Assembly: GCF_001584325.1 (NCBI RefSeq)
Contig: NZ_LSAZ01000027.1
Location: 1 to 64,000, forward strand
DNA length: 64,000 nt
Origin: Bacillus nakamurai
GTDB lineage: Bacteria; Bacillota; Bacilli; Bacillales; Bacillaceae
Reading direction: 5' to 3'
A model generated the notes under the pieces. It did no database searches, had not been told where the DNA came from, and was given only the letters and a program-made list of their open reading frames with translations. Below, in pieces: positions 47,439 to 55,340 of the stretch. The translations under genes were made by a program, and so were the position numbers. Every line of letters begins with the position of its first letter. Position 1 is the first letter of the stretch.

Positions 47439-47874
47439 TTAATCTTCGGCTGGATTTTTCTTTCGACAGCTATCACAAATTCCGTAAAACTCTAATTGGT
47501 GATGTGTCATCTTATAGTTCGTAATCTTCTCAGCAAACTCTTCAACTTCATGTAAATAAGGATAATGAAAATCCGCAACTTTACCGCACTTCTTGCAGAT
47601 GACATGATAATGATCATCTGAAGCTGAATCATAACGTGTATTTTCACCGAAGTTCAATTCTCTTACTAAGCCTTCTTTTTTGTAATACCGGAGTGTGTTA
47701 TAAACTGTTGCTTGGCTGACAGTTGGGAAGTTGATCTTAAGCGCTTGATAAAGTTCTTCAGCAGTAGGATGCTGTATTTTCGACAGGTAACAATAAATAG
47801 CAAGTCTTTGGGGGGGGGATTCGAACTCCCTTTGCTTTTAACCTTGCTAAGGCCGTTTCCTTCAGTTTTGCCAT
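47439..47874 (-). pseudogene. PerR-like Fur family regulator, frameshifted at a G9/C9 run
   Basis: Starting at ATG 47874, the frame gives MAKLKETALARLKAKGVRI, then runs into nine C (G on the plus strand, 47810-47818) and stops soon after. With eight C the frame continues as IPPQRLAIYCYLSKIQHPTA through FPTVSQATVYNTLRYYKKEG into the open frame ending at 47439, about 144 residues in all. The joined protein has PerR hallmarks: His in QHPTAEE (position 37 of PerR), the winged helix, DDHYHVICKKCG, DFHYP, and a second CDSC pair. It lies 25 bases after ribA in the same operon. It could be broken, phase-variable or affected by a base-calling error at the homopolymer. Confidence 0.85.
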
Positions 47875-47899
47875 CCTTTTACACCTTCTTTAGAAAATT

Positions 47900-48658
47900 T
47901 CAGCAATTGTTACTGCACGCTCTTTTCTGTTTTTTAAGGTGGCCTGATCGAACTATTTTTGTTTGGATATATCGTTCATTGTCAGCCGTTATCGGGCACC
48001 ATACCGGTATCCTTCGTCTTATGCGGATTCCTGCCTGCCGTAACTTTTCCAGCTTATGAGGATTATTCGTAATTAAATCGATGGGTTGGTTCCTCAAAAA
48101 CTTTAAAATGGTTGCGGATTCATCATACGTTCGCAGGTCATCCTCAAAGCCAAGTGCTTCATTTGCCTCTACGGTGTCCATGCCCTGCTGCTGCAGCAGA
48201 TAGGCCATTGCCTTATGGAATAATCCGATTCCTCTTCCTTCCTGATTTGCGATATAAAAGATGGCTCCGCAGCCATTATCGGTAATCAACTGCTTCGCTT
48301 CCTGAAACTGTTCCCCGCAATCACATTTTCGGCTTCCGAATATATCACCTGTGTGACAAATACTATGAAAGCGAACAAAAGCTTGGTTAGCATGTTTAAA
48401 CTCTCCGTAAACGAGTACTGAAGAGAGCTGCTGATCTGCCATAGGATTTCCCTGAAGCTGTTTTAAAATCTGTTCTATTGATAAATCTTCCGCTATGTTT
48501 TCCTGATTCACCCATGTATACCATTTGAAAATGAACGTTTTAACGTTAACATTGAGAGGTAATGTAACAGGCCCTAACAATAAAAGGGTGTGTGCACCAT
48601 GTGATATTTTCTTAAGATATTGATTGCCGGTTCTGAGATATTGTTCGTTATAAGTCAA
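47900..48658 (-). CDS. RibA-like GTP cyclohydrolase II with N-terminal extension
   Basis: GTP cyclohydrolase II opens GTP to the first riboflavin pathway intermediate using a zinc ion. The C-terminal 165 residues carry the whole RibA set: zinc cysteines in HSICHTGD and KCDCG, NQEGRGIGL, DTVEANEALGF, DLRTY and DLITNNPHKLEKL. About 75 residues precede this, unlike classical RibA. TTG 48658 is preferred over TTG 48688 because GGAGAG lies between them, 7 bases from the former; this gives 252 residues. The main Bacillus enzyme is the bifunctional RibBA, so this is an extra, stand-alone copy. It lies 17 bases after the sufU-like gene, in the operon divergent from the Zur box. Confidence 0.88.
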   Translation of the reverse strand: MTYNEQYLRTGNQYLKKISHGAHTLLLLGPVTLPLNVNVKTFIFKWYTWVNQENIAEDLSIEQILKQLQGNPMADQQLSSVLVYGEFKHANQAFVRFHSICHTGDIFGSRKCDCGEQFQEAKQLITDNGCGAIFYIANQEGRGIGLFHKAMAYLLQQQGMDTVEANEALGFEDDLRTYDESATILKFLRNQPIDLITNNPHKLEKLRQAGIRIRRRIPVWCPITADNERYIQTKIVRSGHLKKQKRACSNNC

Positions 48659-48675
48659 GTATGTTCTCTCCTTTT

Positions 48676-49113
48676 TTAATGCTCCCAATTCGTTACATTC
48701 TTTTTCATTTTTTCAAACGCCTGCCAAGGCATTAGGGCACAATTGTGGCGAGCTTTTAAAGGATGAACGCCTATTAAAGAAATCGCGTCTCCCAATGTTT
48801 CTTCTTTTGGTTCTGTCCCGTTGCGTATCATCTCTTCCATGACATGGTGCATTTCTTCAACTTCCGTAAATGTTTTGTTTTTCAGAAGATCAGTCATAAT
48901 GGATGAGGACGCCATGCTGATGCTGCACCCTTCCCCTATAAAGGAAGCGTCCTTTATTTTGTTCCCCTGTATATCAATAAACAGAGTCATGACATCCCCG
49001 CAAGTAGGATTTTTATAATGAACAGATAAAGCATTAGGATGTTCGATTTTTCGGAAATTCCGTTTGTATCTTGAGTGATCCATGATTACCGATCGGTATA
49101 AACCTTCTAACAA
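48676..49113 (-). CDS. SufU-like iron-sulfur cluster assembly protein
   Basis: 145-residue member of the IscU/NifU N-terminal family, SufU type. The three family cysteines and the metal-binding Asp are present in NPTCGD, GEGCSISMASSSIM and ARHNCAL. SufU accepts sulfur from SufS in Bacillus and holds a zinc ion at these residues. The housekeeping sufU sits in the sufCDSUB operon elsewhere, so this is a second copy. TTG start 8 bases after AAGGAG. First gene of the minus-strand operon that starts beside the Zur-like box. Confidence 0.88.
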   Translation of the reverse strand: MLEGLYRSVIMDHSRYKRNFRKIEHPNALSVHYKNPTCGDVMTLFIDIQGNKIKDASFIGEGCSISMASSSIMTDLLKNKTFTEVEEMHHVMEEMIRNGTEPKEETLGDAISLIGVHPLKARHNCALMPWQAFEKMKKNVTNWEH

Positions 49114-49147
49114 AATGATTGCTCCTTCCCTTCTCTAAATATATACA

Positions 49148-49176
49148 TTGAAATTGCTGATGGGTTTGTCTATACT
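49148..49176 (+). promoter_or_regulatory. Sigma-A-type promoter of the hemB-like/yidD operon
   Basis: TTGAAA (49148-49153), 17 bases, TATACT (49171-49176). The Zur-like box begins ten bases after the -10, so the operator covers the start site. Confidence 0.7.
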
Positions 49177-49185
49177 TTAATATGT

Positions 49186-49206
49186 AAAACGTAATCATTG
49201 CGATTT
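49186..49206. promoter_or_regulatory. Zur-like operator between divergent operons
   Basis: AAAACGTAAT-C-ATTGCGATTT: a 10-1-10 inverted repeat with 8 of 10 paired positions. From memory the B. subtilis Zur box is AAATCGTAATnATTACGATTT; only two of the 20 specified positions differ. The CG pairs in each half separate it from Fur and PerR boxes, which are AT-only in that position. Confidence 0.82.
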
Positions 49207-49235
49207 AAGATTAACTCATTTAGAAAAGTGGTGCA

Positions 49236-49496
49236 ATGACATTGACTCAATTTTTCACATTCTCACGGCATCGCAGACTGCGCTCGACGTTGTTTTTGCG
49301 TGATTTGGTAAGAGAAAACAGCCTTTCTTGTAACGATTTAATATATCCTCTATTTGCAGCAGCCCAAAACGGCTGGATTAATGAAAAAAATACAGTGCTG
49401 GAAAGTATGATTTCTATGAAACGGGCCGGTGCGGATCTTATTGTTACATATTTTGCAAAAGATATAGCAAGATATCTTCTGGAAGATAATCGATGA
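49236..49496 (+). pseudogene. Internally deleted delta-aminolevulinate dehydratase (HemB) fragment
   Basis: An 86-codon open frame joins the N-terminus of HemB ([20 protein letters not shown], then NDLIYPLF) directly to its C-terminus ([20 protein letters not shown], then [20 protein letters not shown]). Around 240 internal residues, containing both active-site lysines and the metal cysteines, are missing, yet the reading frame is kept. It cannot be an active porphobilinogen synthase. It overlaps the start of the next gene (ATGA), so it may now serve only as a translated leader. Possible start codons are ATG 49236 and TTG 49242; the ribosome binding site is weak. Confidence 0.82.
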
Positions 49497-50539
49497 TGAG
49501 ACAGGCGGCGATCGTATGTATTCGTTTATATCAAAAGGCAATATCGCCTCTGTTTCCGCCAACTTGCAGATTTTATCCAACATGCTCTGCCTATGGGATT
49601 GAAGCTTTTCAAAAGTTTGGGTTTATCAAAAGCAGCTGGCTGCTCGTCAAACGATTGCTGAAATGTCACCCTTTTCATCCGGGAGGTTTTGACCCTGTTC
49701 CAAGAAAAACAGACAAAAAAAAGGGAGGGGAGCTCTCTATGAATCGGCCGTATGAAATTCAATTTGGCTCTAATCGAATGATTGTTCTTTCTGATGGAAC
49801 GTTTCCTGTAACGAAGGAATTTTTCCTTGCAGGGGCGCATAATGACCAGGAAGTTGATCGATTTCCTGATGAATTTGAAGTAGCGCTGAATTTTGTATGC
49901 CTGCAAATAGGCGGTAAGCATATTTTAATTGATACAGGATTTGGAGAAACAGGCGGACAGGAGTCTGGGCAATTATTAACTCACTTACACCAATCGGGAA
50001 TTCATCGTAATCTAATTGATTATGTTGTATTGTCTCATAGTCATTTAGATCATACCGGCGGGCTTGTGAAAAATGGAAAACCTGCTTTTCCAAACGCCAT
50101 TCATATCATGAGTAAGAAAGAATGGTTATATGCGGAACAAACTCCTGAGTCCAAACAATTTAAGGTATTAAATAAAGTCCTTCCGCTGCTCAAGGTTATT
50201 GAAGAGGATACTGAAATATTACCGGGAGTATTGCTGAAACATACACCCGGTCACACACCGGGACATCTAACTGCGGAAGTTCTTACAAATAATGGTGTAT
50301 ACTTGTTCGCAAATGATGTATTCAATATTCCATATAGTATTTCTAATACAAATTTGCGTGTGGTACTTGAAGAAGATTCTGTACAGGGGGTAAAGACCAG
50401 GAATCAATTGATCCAATCGGCTCGAAAAGAAAGAGCCTTCCTTCATTCCTGTCATTTTCCGTACCCGGGGCTGGGGACCATTGAAAAAATAAATTCACTA
50501 TATAAATGGAAACCCATTGAGAGGAAACACTACTCCTAA
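49493..50539 (+). CDS. YidD domain fused to a metallo-beta-lactamase-fold hydrolase
   Basis: One open frame of 348 residues. Residues 2-70 are a complete YidD (membrane protein insertion efficiency factor) domain: [47 protein letters not shown]. Residues 83-348 are an MBL-fold hydrolase with [25 protein letters not shown] and a later His in HSCHFPYPG, the metal ligands of the lactonase/glyoxalase-II-like branch. A strong internal ribosome binding site (GGGAGGGG, 49723-49730) lies 8 bases before ATG 49739 (codon 83), so a free MBL protein is probably also made. The substrate is unknown. Translation is coupled to the hemB-like frame. Confidence 0.87.
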   Translation: MMRQAAIVCIRLYQKAISPLFPPTCRFYPTCSAYGIEAFQKFGFIKSSWLLVKRLLKCHPFHPGGFDPVPRKTDKKKGGELSMNRPYEIQFGSNRMIVLSDGTFPVTKEFFLAGAHNDQEVDRFPDEFEVALNFVCLQIGGKHILIDTGFGETGGQESGQLLTHLHQSGIHRNLIDYVVLSHSHLDHTGGLVKNGKPAFPNAIHIMSKKEWLYAEQTPESKQFKVLNKVLPLLKVIEEDTEILPGVLLKHTPGHTPGHLTAEVLTNNGVYLFANDVFNIPYSISNTNLRVVLEEDSVQGVKTRNQLIQSARKERAFLHSCHFPYPGLGTIEKINSLYKWKPIERKHYS

Positions 50540-50585
50540 TGCGCTAGATTCATAATTGCTTCGGTTAGAGGGGCAGTGTAAAAAT

Positions 50586-50632
50586 AAGTCCCTTTCCTTT
50601 TTTCTTTCTCGGAATAAGGAAAGGGACTTTTT
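50586..50632. terminator. Bidirectional terminator between the MBL gene and nagR
   Basis: AAGTCCCTTTCC and GGAAAGGGACTT form a 12-bp stem with a 20-base loop, with T-rich and A-rich flanks. It marks the right end of the accessory cassette. Confidence 0.88.
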
Positions 50633-50725
50633 CTGTGTTCAGCGGAGTGCAAAGGATTATGAGATATGTTGATTGAATCTCTTTAAAATCTTAATAATAA
50701 AGAGTTGTTTCCAATCCATACGAAT

Positions 50726-51457
50726 TTATTTCACTCTGTCCATATAATGCACAAATGTGTAGCGGTCGCCTCTGTAAGCTGATTTGACATGCTCAAAGGC
50801 CGTGCCGTTCTGCAGGTAGGTGGTCCGCTTAATATAAAGGACGGGCGCGCCGGGCTGAATGCCGAGAAGCTCTGCTTCCTCCTGTGAGGCTGTTCCCGGT
50901 TCAAGCTCCTGCTTTGCCCGTGAAATCGGCATTTGATTGTATTCCTCGATGTGCTCATACATGGATGACCGAAAATGGGAGGCATCCAGCTTACCCGCCA
51001 TGTCAAACGGGATATACGAAGCCTCGAGCGCCATCGGAATATCGTTGGCCAGCCGGACGCGGATGATTTTATGAAGCATTGACGGATACCCGCATCCTAA
51101 AATTGAAGCCAATTCTTCAGTAGCCGGAATCAGCTGATATTCGGCCAATCTGCTTCCCGGCTTCATACCGCGGCTTCTCATGTCCTCCGTAAAGCTTGTC
51201 AGCCCTTGCAGCGGCTGCTCCATTTTTAATTTGCTGACGAAGGTTCCCCGGCCTTTTTGTCTGTATAAAAACCCTTCGTTCACCAAGTTGGAAAGCGCCT
51301 GCCGCACCGTCATTCTGCTGATGCCGAATTGCTCGGCGTATTCGCGCTCCGAGGGAAGCGGCGCGTCCGCTTTTAGCTCGCCGTTTTTGATTTGTGTCTT
51401 TAATTGCTCCATAATCTGAAAATAAATCGGAATCGGGGATTGTTTATCAATATGCAT
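50726..51457 (-). CDS. nagR: GntR/HutC family repressor NagR (YvoA)
   Basis: Repressor of N-acetylglucosamine use; glucosamine-6-phosphate or N-acetylglucosamine-6-phosphate releases it from DNA. The 243-residue protein has an N-terminal winged helix (PIPIYFQIMEQLKTQIKNGE, SEREYAEQFGISRMTVRQAL) and a C-terminal UTRA effector domain (SMLHKIIRVRLANDIPMALE, AFEHVKSAYRGDRYTFVHYM). It lies 21 bases after nagB in the nagA-nagB-nagR operon and should bind the site at 53438-53456, giving autoregulation. Confidence 0.96.
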   Translation of the reverse strand: MHIDKQSPIPIYFQIMEQLKTQIKNGELKADAPLPSEREYAEQFGISRMTVRQALSNLVNEGFLYRQKGRGTFVSKLKMEQPLQGLTSFTEDMRSRGMKPGSRLAEYQLIPATEELASILGCGYPSMLHKIIRVRLANDIPMALEASYIPFDMAGKLDASHFRSSMYEHIEEYNQMPISRAKQELEPGTASQEEAELLGIQPGAPVLYIKRTTYLQNGTAFEHVKSAYRGDRYTFVHYMDRVK

Positions 51458-51478
51458 AGGTTAAAATCCTTTCAAGCG

Positions 51479-52198
51479 TCAGCCCGCAGCCTCTTCATCG
51501 ATCAAGACCGTCACATCCGGGTGTAAATGCAGAGCCGAGGCAGGGAATGATTCGCTGATGCGCCCGTCCAGCAGCTGTTTTACCGCTTGGGCCTTGCTTT
51601 TTCCGGAAGCCATGATCAATATCCGCTTGCCGGACAAAATCGTTTCAATGCCCATTGTAACGGCTTTTTTCGGGACTTGATCGATTGACGAAAAGTATCG
51701 CGCATTTGCCTGCCTTGTTTCTTCGTCCAGCTCAACGACGTGCGTCCGGGATTGAAATGGCGTGCCCGGTTCATTGAAGCCGATATGGCCGTTATGCCCG
51801 ATACCCAGCAGCTGAATATCTGTGCCGCCGAGCGATGCCGCCAATCGGTCATAGCGCTCGCATTCAGCGTCAAGATCGTCTGCCTGTCCGTCAGGAAGAA
51901 AATGGCGGTCCTTACGGCTGTCGATATGCGCAAATAAATGTGTATTCATATAATAATGATAGCTGTTTTTATCCTCAGGAGAAAGCCCGGCGTATTCATC
52001 AAGATTGATGGTGCTGACATTTTGAAACGACAGGCCTTCCGTGCGGTGCATCCGCACCAGCTCTTTGTATACGCCTTCCGGTGTGCCGCCCGTCGCAAGG
52101 CCGAGGACGGCATCGGGCTTTTGCTTCACTGTTTCAGCGATGATAGCTGCGGCTTTTTGGCTTAGTTCCTCATAATTTCTGCATTTGATCACATTCAT
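51479..52198 (-). CDS. nagB: Glucosamine-6-phosphate deaminase NagB
   Basis: Converts glucosamine-6-phosphate to fructose-6-phosphate and ammonia. The 239-residue protein shows the SIS-like/NagB fold motifs LGLATGGTPEGVYKELVRMH, STINLDEYAGLSPEDKNSYH, the active-site GIGHNGHIGFNEPGTPF and ASGKSKAQAVKQLL. Asp in NLDEY and His in GHNGHIGF are catalytic. The ATG overlaps the nagA stop (ATGA), so the two are translationally coupled. In B. subtilis this copy is called nagBA. Confidence 0.97.
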   Translation of the reverse strand: MNVIKCRNYEELSQKAAAIIAETVKQKPDAVLGLATGGTPEGVYKELVRMHRTEGLSFQNVSTINLDEYAGLSPEDKNSYHYYMNTHLFAHIDSRKDRHFLPDGQADDLDAECERYDRLAASLGGTDIQLLGIGHNGHIGFNEPGTPFQSRTHVVELDEETRQANARYFSSIDQVPKKAVTMGIETILSGKRILIMASGKSKAQAVKQLLDGRISESFPASALHLHPDVTVLIDEEAAG

Positions 52199-53385
52199 GA
52201 CCAGTCAACCTCCTTTGAGATGTATGCGGCGTTTCCGCGGCAAATGGCCGCCAATACGCTGCACTGTCCGTCTGTCAAAATAATGTCGGCGTCTTTTCCT
52301 TCCGCAATGCTTCCTTTGCGGTCATAGATGCCAAGCTGGCGGGCGGCGTTTGCTGACGTCATATTAGCTATATCCAGCCAAGAACAATCTGTAAACCTGC
52401 GCATGAGCGCTGCGCCTTCATTCATTTTCAGAATGGAGCCTGCCAGAGTTCCGTCAGAAAGCAGGGCTGTGTTTCCGCGGACTGTAACCTTCTGCCCTCC
52501 GAATTCATACACACCGTCCTGAAGCCCTTTTGCCCGCATAGAGTCCGTTATCATGATCAGCTTTTGGCTGCCTTTCGCCAAATATGCGAGCTTTACGGCT
52601 AAGGGATGTGAATGAATGCCGTCAGTAATCAGCTCTGCCGTGATGTTCTCACAGGCAAGGGCCGTACCGATGCCCCCCGGCTCACGGTGATGAAAGGAGC
52701 TCATGGCATTATAAAGATGGGTCATATGCAGCGCGCCGGCCTCTGCCGCTTCTGCTAAAAGCTCGGAACTTGCGTTTGTATGCCCCATTGACGGGATAAT
52801 CGATTGCTCTTTTAAATAACGGATCAAGCTGAAATCGTCATCCTCTTCCGGTGCAAGCGTCACGATTTTGATCAGCCCTCCCGCCAGCCGCTCCCATTTT
52901 TGAAAAAGGTCCGGATCTGTGGGGGTGATCCACTGCTTTGGCTGTGCCCCGGCCTTTTTTGGCGAGACAAACGGGCCTTCTAAGTGAATGCCGAGCAGCT
53001 CTGCGCCTTTATCCGCTTGTGGGGAGGATGACGTCCATTCCTTTACGTTAACAAGCGCTTTTTCAATGTTTTCGTGCTGCTGTGTGATCGTTGTAGCTAA
53101 AAAAGATGTTGTTCCTTCTTCAGGCAGACGGGAAGACAAAGTATCAAGAGCCGAAAAATCGGCATCCATCGTATCTGCGCCATAGCCGCCGTGGATATGA
53201 ATATCAATCATACCGGGAAGCACATAAGAGTTTTTGGGCGCCTGCCACTCTTTATCGAACGTTTCTTGCGGTTTTTTGTCACCCGCATACGAAATGAGGC
53301 CGTCTTTCATTCCGAGGAATCCGTTTTGAATGATTCCATTTTCTGTTACAATGCGGGCACCGCAGATTAAAATGCTTTCAGCCAA
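52195..53385 (-). CDS. nagA: N-acetylglucosamine-6-phosphate deacetylase NagA
   Basis: Amidohydrolase that removes acetate from N-acetylglucosamine-6-phosphate in peptidoglycan and chitin sugar recycling. The 396-residue protein has the metal motif PGMIDIHIHGGYG, the catalytic-site LLGIHLEGPFVSPKKAGAQP, SMGHTNASS, THLYNAMSSFHHREPG, and the catalytic Asp in ITDSMRAKGL. GTG 53394 is in frame, but AAAGGCG is spaced for TTG 53385, which also matches the B. subtilis N-terminus MAES. First gene of the operon. Confidence 0.95.
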   Translation of the reverse strand: MAESILICGARIVTENGIIQNGFLGMKDGLISYAGDKKPQETFDKEWQAPKNSYVLPGMIDIHIHGGYGADTMDADFSALDTLSSRLPEEGTTSFLATTITQQHENIEKALVNVKEWTSSSPQADKGAELLGIHLEGPFVSPKKAGAQPKQWITPTDPDLFQKWERLAGGLIKIVTLAPEEDDDFSLIRYLKEQSIIPSMGHTNASSELLAEAAEAGALHMTHLYNAMSSFHHREPGGIGTALACENITAELITDGIHSHPLAVKLAYLAKGSQKLIMITDSMRAKGLQDGVYEFGGQKVTVRGNTALLSDGTLAGSILKMNEGAALMRRFTDCSWLDIANMTSANAARQLGIYDRKGSIAEGKDADIILTDGQCSVLAAICRGNAAYISKEVDWS

Positions 53386-53437
53386 TAAAAACACGCCTTT
53401 CTGGATGATTTGTTATGTTTATTTTACTCCTTTTCAG

Positions 53438-53456
53438 ACTAGTTATCTAGACCAGT
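53438..53456 (-). promoter_or_regulatory. NagR (dre-like) operator upstream of nagA
   Basis: Read on the minus strand, ACTGGTCTAGATAACTAGT is a near-palindrome resembling the known NagR/DasR sites (TGGTCTAGACCA type). It lies about 50 bases before nagA. Confidence 0.7.
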
Positions 53457-53554
53457 TATGCCGTAATTGTATAAATCTGTTTTGGTTCAGTCTCTAAAGT
53501 GATAAAATATAACTGTTCAAAGCTCGGAACATCCCAGAACAGGAGGAACTTATC

Positions 53555-54487
53555 TTGGCAAAGGTTCGGACCAAAGACGTAATGGAGCAGTTCAATTTAG
53601 AATTGATCAGCGGAGAAGAAGGGGTTAACCGCCCGATTACGATGAGTGATTTATCACGGCCCGGTATTGAAATCGCCGGTTATTTTACATATTACCCGAG
53701 GGAACGGGTGCAGCTTCTAGGGAAAACAGAGCTGTCATTTTTTGAACAGCTTCCTGACGAAGATAAGAAACAAAGAATGAAATCACTTTGCACCGATGTC
53801 ACACCTGCTATCATTCTTTCCAGAGATATGCCGATCCCGCCGGAGCTTATAGAAGCGTCCGAACAAAACGGTGTGCCGGTGCTCAGATCACCTTTAAAAA
53901 CAACAAGATTGTCAAGCAGACTGACAAACTTTCTTGAAAGCCGTCTCGCGCCGACGACAGCCATTCACGGCGTGCTCGTAGATATATACGGCGTGGGCGT
54001 GCTGATTACGGGGAAAAGCGGCGTCGGAAAAAGTGAGACCGCGCTGGAGCTCGTCAAACGCGGCCATCGTCTAGTCGCCGATGACTGCGTCGAAATCCGG
54101 CAGGAGGATCAGGATACGCTTGTCGGCAATGCGCCTGAGCTGATTGAGCATCTGCTCGAAATCAGGGGGCTCGGCATTATCAATGTGATGACGCTGTTTG
54201 GCGCCGGAGCCGTCAGAAGCAATAAAAGAATTACCATCGTCATGGACCTGGAGCTTTGGGAGCAAGGGAAACAATACGATCGTCTTGGACTTGAAGAAGA
54301 AAAAATGAAAATCATTGATACAGAAATCACAAAACTGACAATCCCCGTCCGTCCGGGACGAAATCTCGCTGTCATTATCGAAGTTGCGGCGATGAACTTC
54401 AGATTAAAACGGATGGGCTTAAATGCTGCCGAGCAATTTACGCATAAGCTGGCGGATGTCATTGAAGATGGTGAACAAGACGAATAG
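53555..54487 (+). CDS. hprK: HPr kinase/phosphorylase HprK
   Basis: Bifunctional enzyme that phosphorylates Ser46 of HPr and Crh, starting CcpA-mediated catabolite control, or removes the phosphate. The 310-residue protein has the N-terminal domain ([20 protein letters not shown]), Walker [10 protein letters not shown], the catalytic VADDCVEIR, the HprK signature [20 protein letters not shown] and the C-terminal [23 protein letters not shown] start after AGGAGG. First gene of hprK-lgt-ppaX-yvoF. Confidence 0.98.
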   Translation: MAKVRTKDVMEQFNLELISGEEGVNRPITMSDLSRPGIEIAGYFTYYPRERVQLLGKTELSFFEQLPDEDKKQRMKSLCTDVTPAIILSRDMPIPPELIEASEQNGVPVLRSPLKTTRLSSRLTNFLESRLAPTTAIHGVLVDIYGVGVLITGKSGVGKSETALELVKRGHRLVADDCVEIRQEDQDTLVGNAPELIEHLLEIRGLGIINVMTLFGAGAVRSNKRITIVMDLELWEQGKQYDRLGLEEEKMKIIDTEITKLTIPVRPGRNLAVIIEVAAMNFRLKRMGLNAAEQFTHKLADVIEDGEQDE

Positions 54488-54501
54488 GAGTTGGCAATTT
54501 A

Positions 54502-55317
54502 ATGAATGAAGCAATAACACCAATCAATCCGATTGCCTTACAGCTGGGGCCCCTTTCCGTCCATTGGTACGGGGTCATTATCGGCGCGGGCGCTCTGTTA
54601 GGGCTGTGGCTGGCGATGAGAGAGAGTGAAAAGCGCGGGCTGAAAAAAGACATTTTTATTGACCTTGTTCTTTTTGCCATTCCCATCGCAATCATTTGTG
54701 CACGGGTGTATTATGTTCTTTTTGAGTGGGGCTATTATTCAGAACACCCGGGAGAAATCATCAAAATCTGGAAGGGCGGCATCGCGATTCACGGCGGTTT
54801 AATCGGTGCGATTGCGACGGGAATCGTCTTTTCGAAAGTGAGAGGCATCTCTTTCTGGAAGCTTGCGGATATTGCCGCACCGAGTATTTTACTCGGGCAG
54901 GCCATCGGGCGCTGGGGGAACTTTATCAACCAGGAAGCTCACGGCGAGGCTGTCAGCCGGTCATTTTTGGAAAGCCTTCATCTGCCTGAATTCATCATTA
55001 ACCAGATGTATATAAACGGGCAATATTATCATCCGACTTTCTTGTATGAGTCATTGTGGAGTTTTATCGGCGTCATTATGCTGCTTCTGCTCCGGCGCGC
55101 GAATCTGCGCAGGGGCAATCTGTTTTTGACCTATATCATCTGGTATTCGATCGGCAGATTCTTTATTGAGCATATGCGGACGGACAGCCTGATGCTGACG
55201 AGCAACCTTCGCATTGCTCAAGTGATTTCAATTGTGTTAATTGTTCTTGCTATCTTTTTGATGATTTTCAGACGTGTCAAAGGGTATGCCGATAAGCGGT
55301 ATGCGGACACAGACTGA
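54502..55317 (+). CDS. lgt: Prolipoprotein diacylglyceryl transferase Lgt
   Basis: Membrane enzyme that attaches diacylglycerol to the lipobox cysteine of prolipoproteins such as CccB in this window. The 271-residue protein has seven membrane segments, the early [20 protein letters not shown], the [14 protein letters not shown] motif and the Lgt signature [24 protein letters not shown] and [11 protein letters not shown] follow. It begins 14 bases after hprK. Cotranscription with hprK and ppaX is usual in Bacillus. Confidence 0.97.
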   Translation: MNEAITPINPIALQLGPLSVHWYGVIIGAGALLGLWLAMRESEKRGLKKDIFIDLVLFAIPIAIICARVYYVLFEWGYYSEHPGEIIKIWKGGIAIHGGLIGAIATGIVFSKVRGISFWKLADIAAPSILLGQAIGRWGNFINQEAHGEAVSRSFLESLHLPEFIINQMYINGQYYHPTFLYESLWSFIGVIMLLLLRRANLRRGNLFLTYIIWYSIGRFFIEHMRTDSLMLTSNLRIAQVISIVLIVLAIFLMIFRRVKGYADKRYADTD

Positions 55318-55340
55318 CGTCTGAAAACCGGAAAGGACGT

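Noticed and set aside
47315-47524. Plus-strand frame overlapping the terminator and the PerR-like gene
   Set aside because: It reads through the terminator hairpin and antisense to a clear Fur-family coding region; no ribosome binding site.
47439-47657. Stand-alone 72-residue protein
   Set aside because: It is only the C-terminal half of a Fur/PerR protein; the missing N-terminal half is directly upstream in another frame, across the nine-base homopolymer.
49186-49206. Reading the 21-bp palindrome as a PerR or Fur box
   Set aside because: Both half sites contain CG at the positions typical of Zur; PerR and Fur boxes of Bacillus are AT-rich there (TTATAAT and TGATAAT types).
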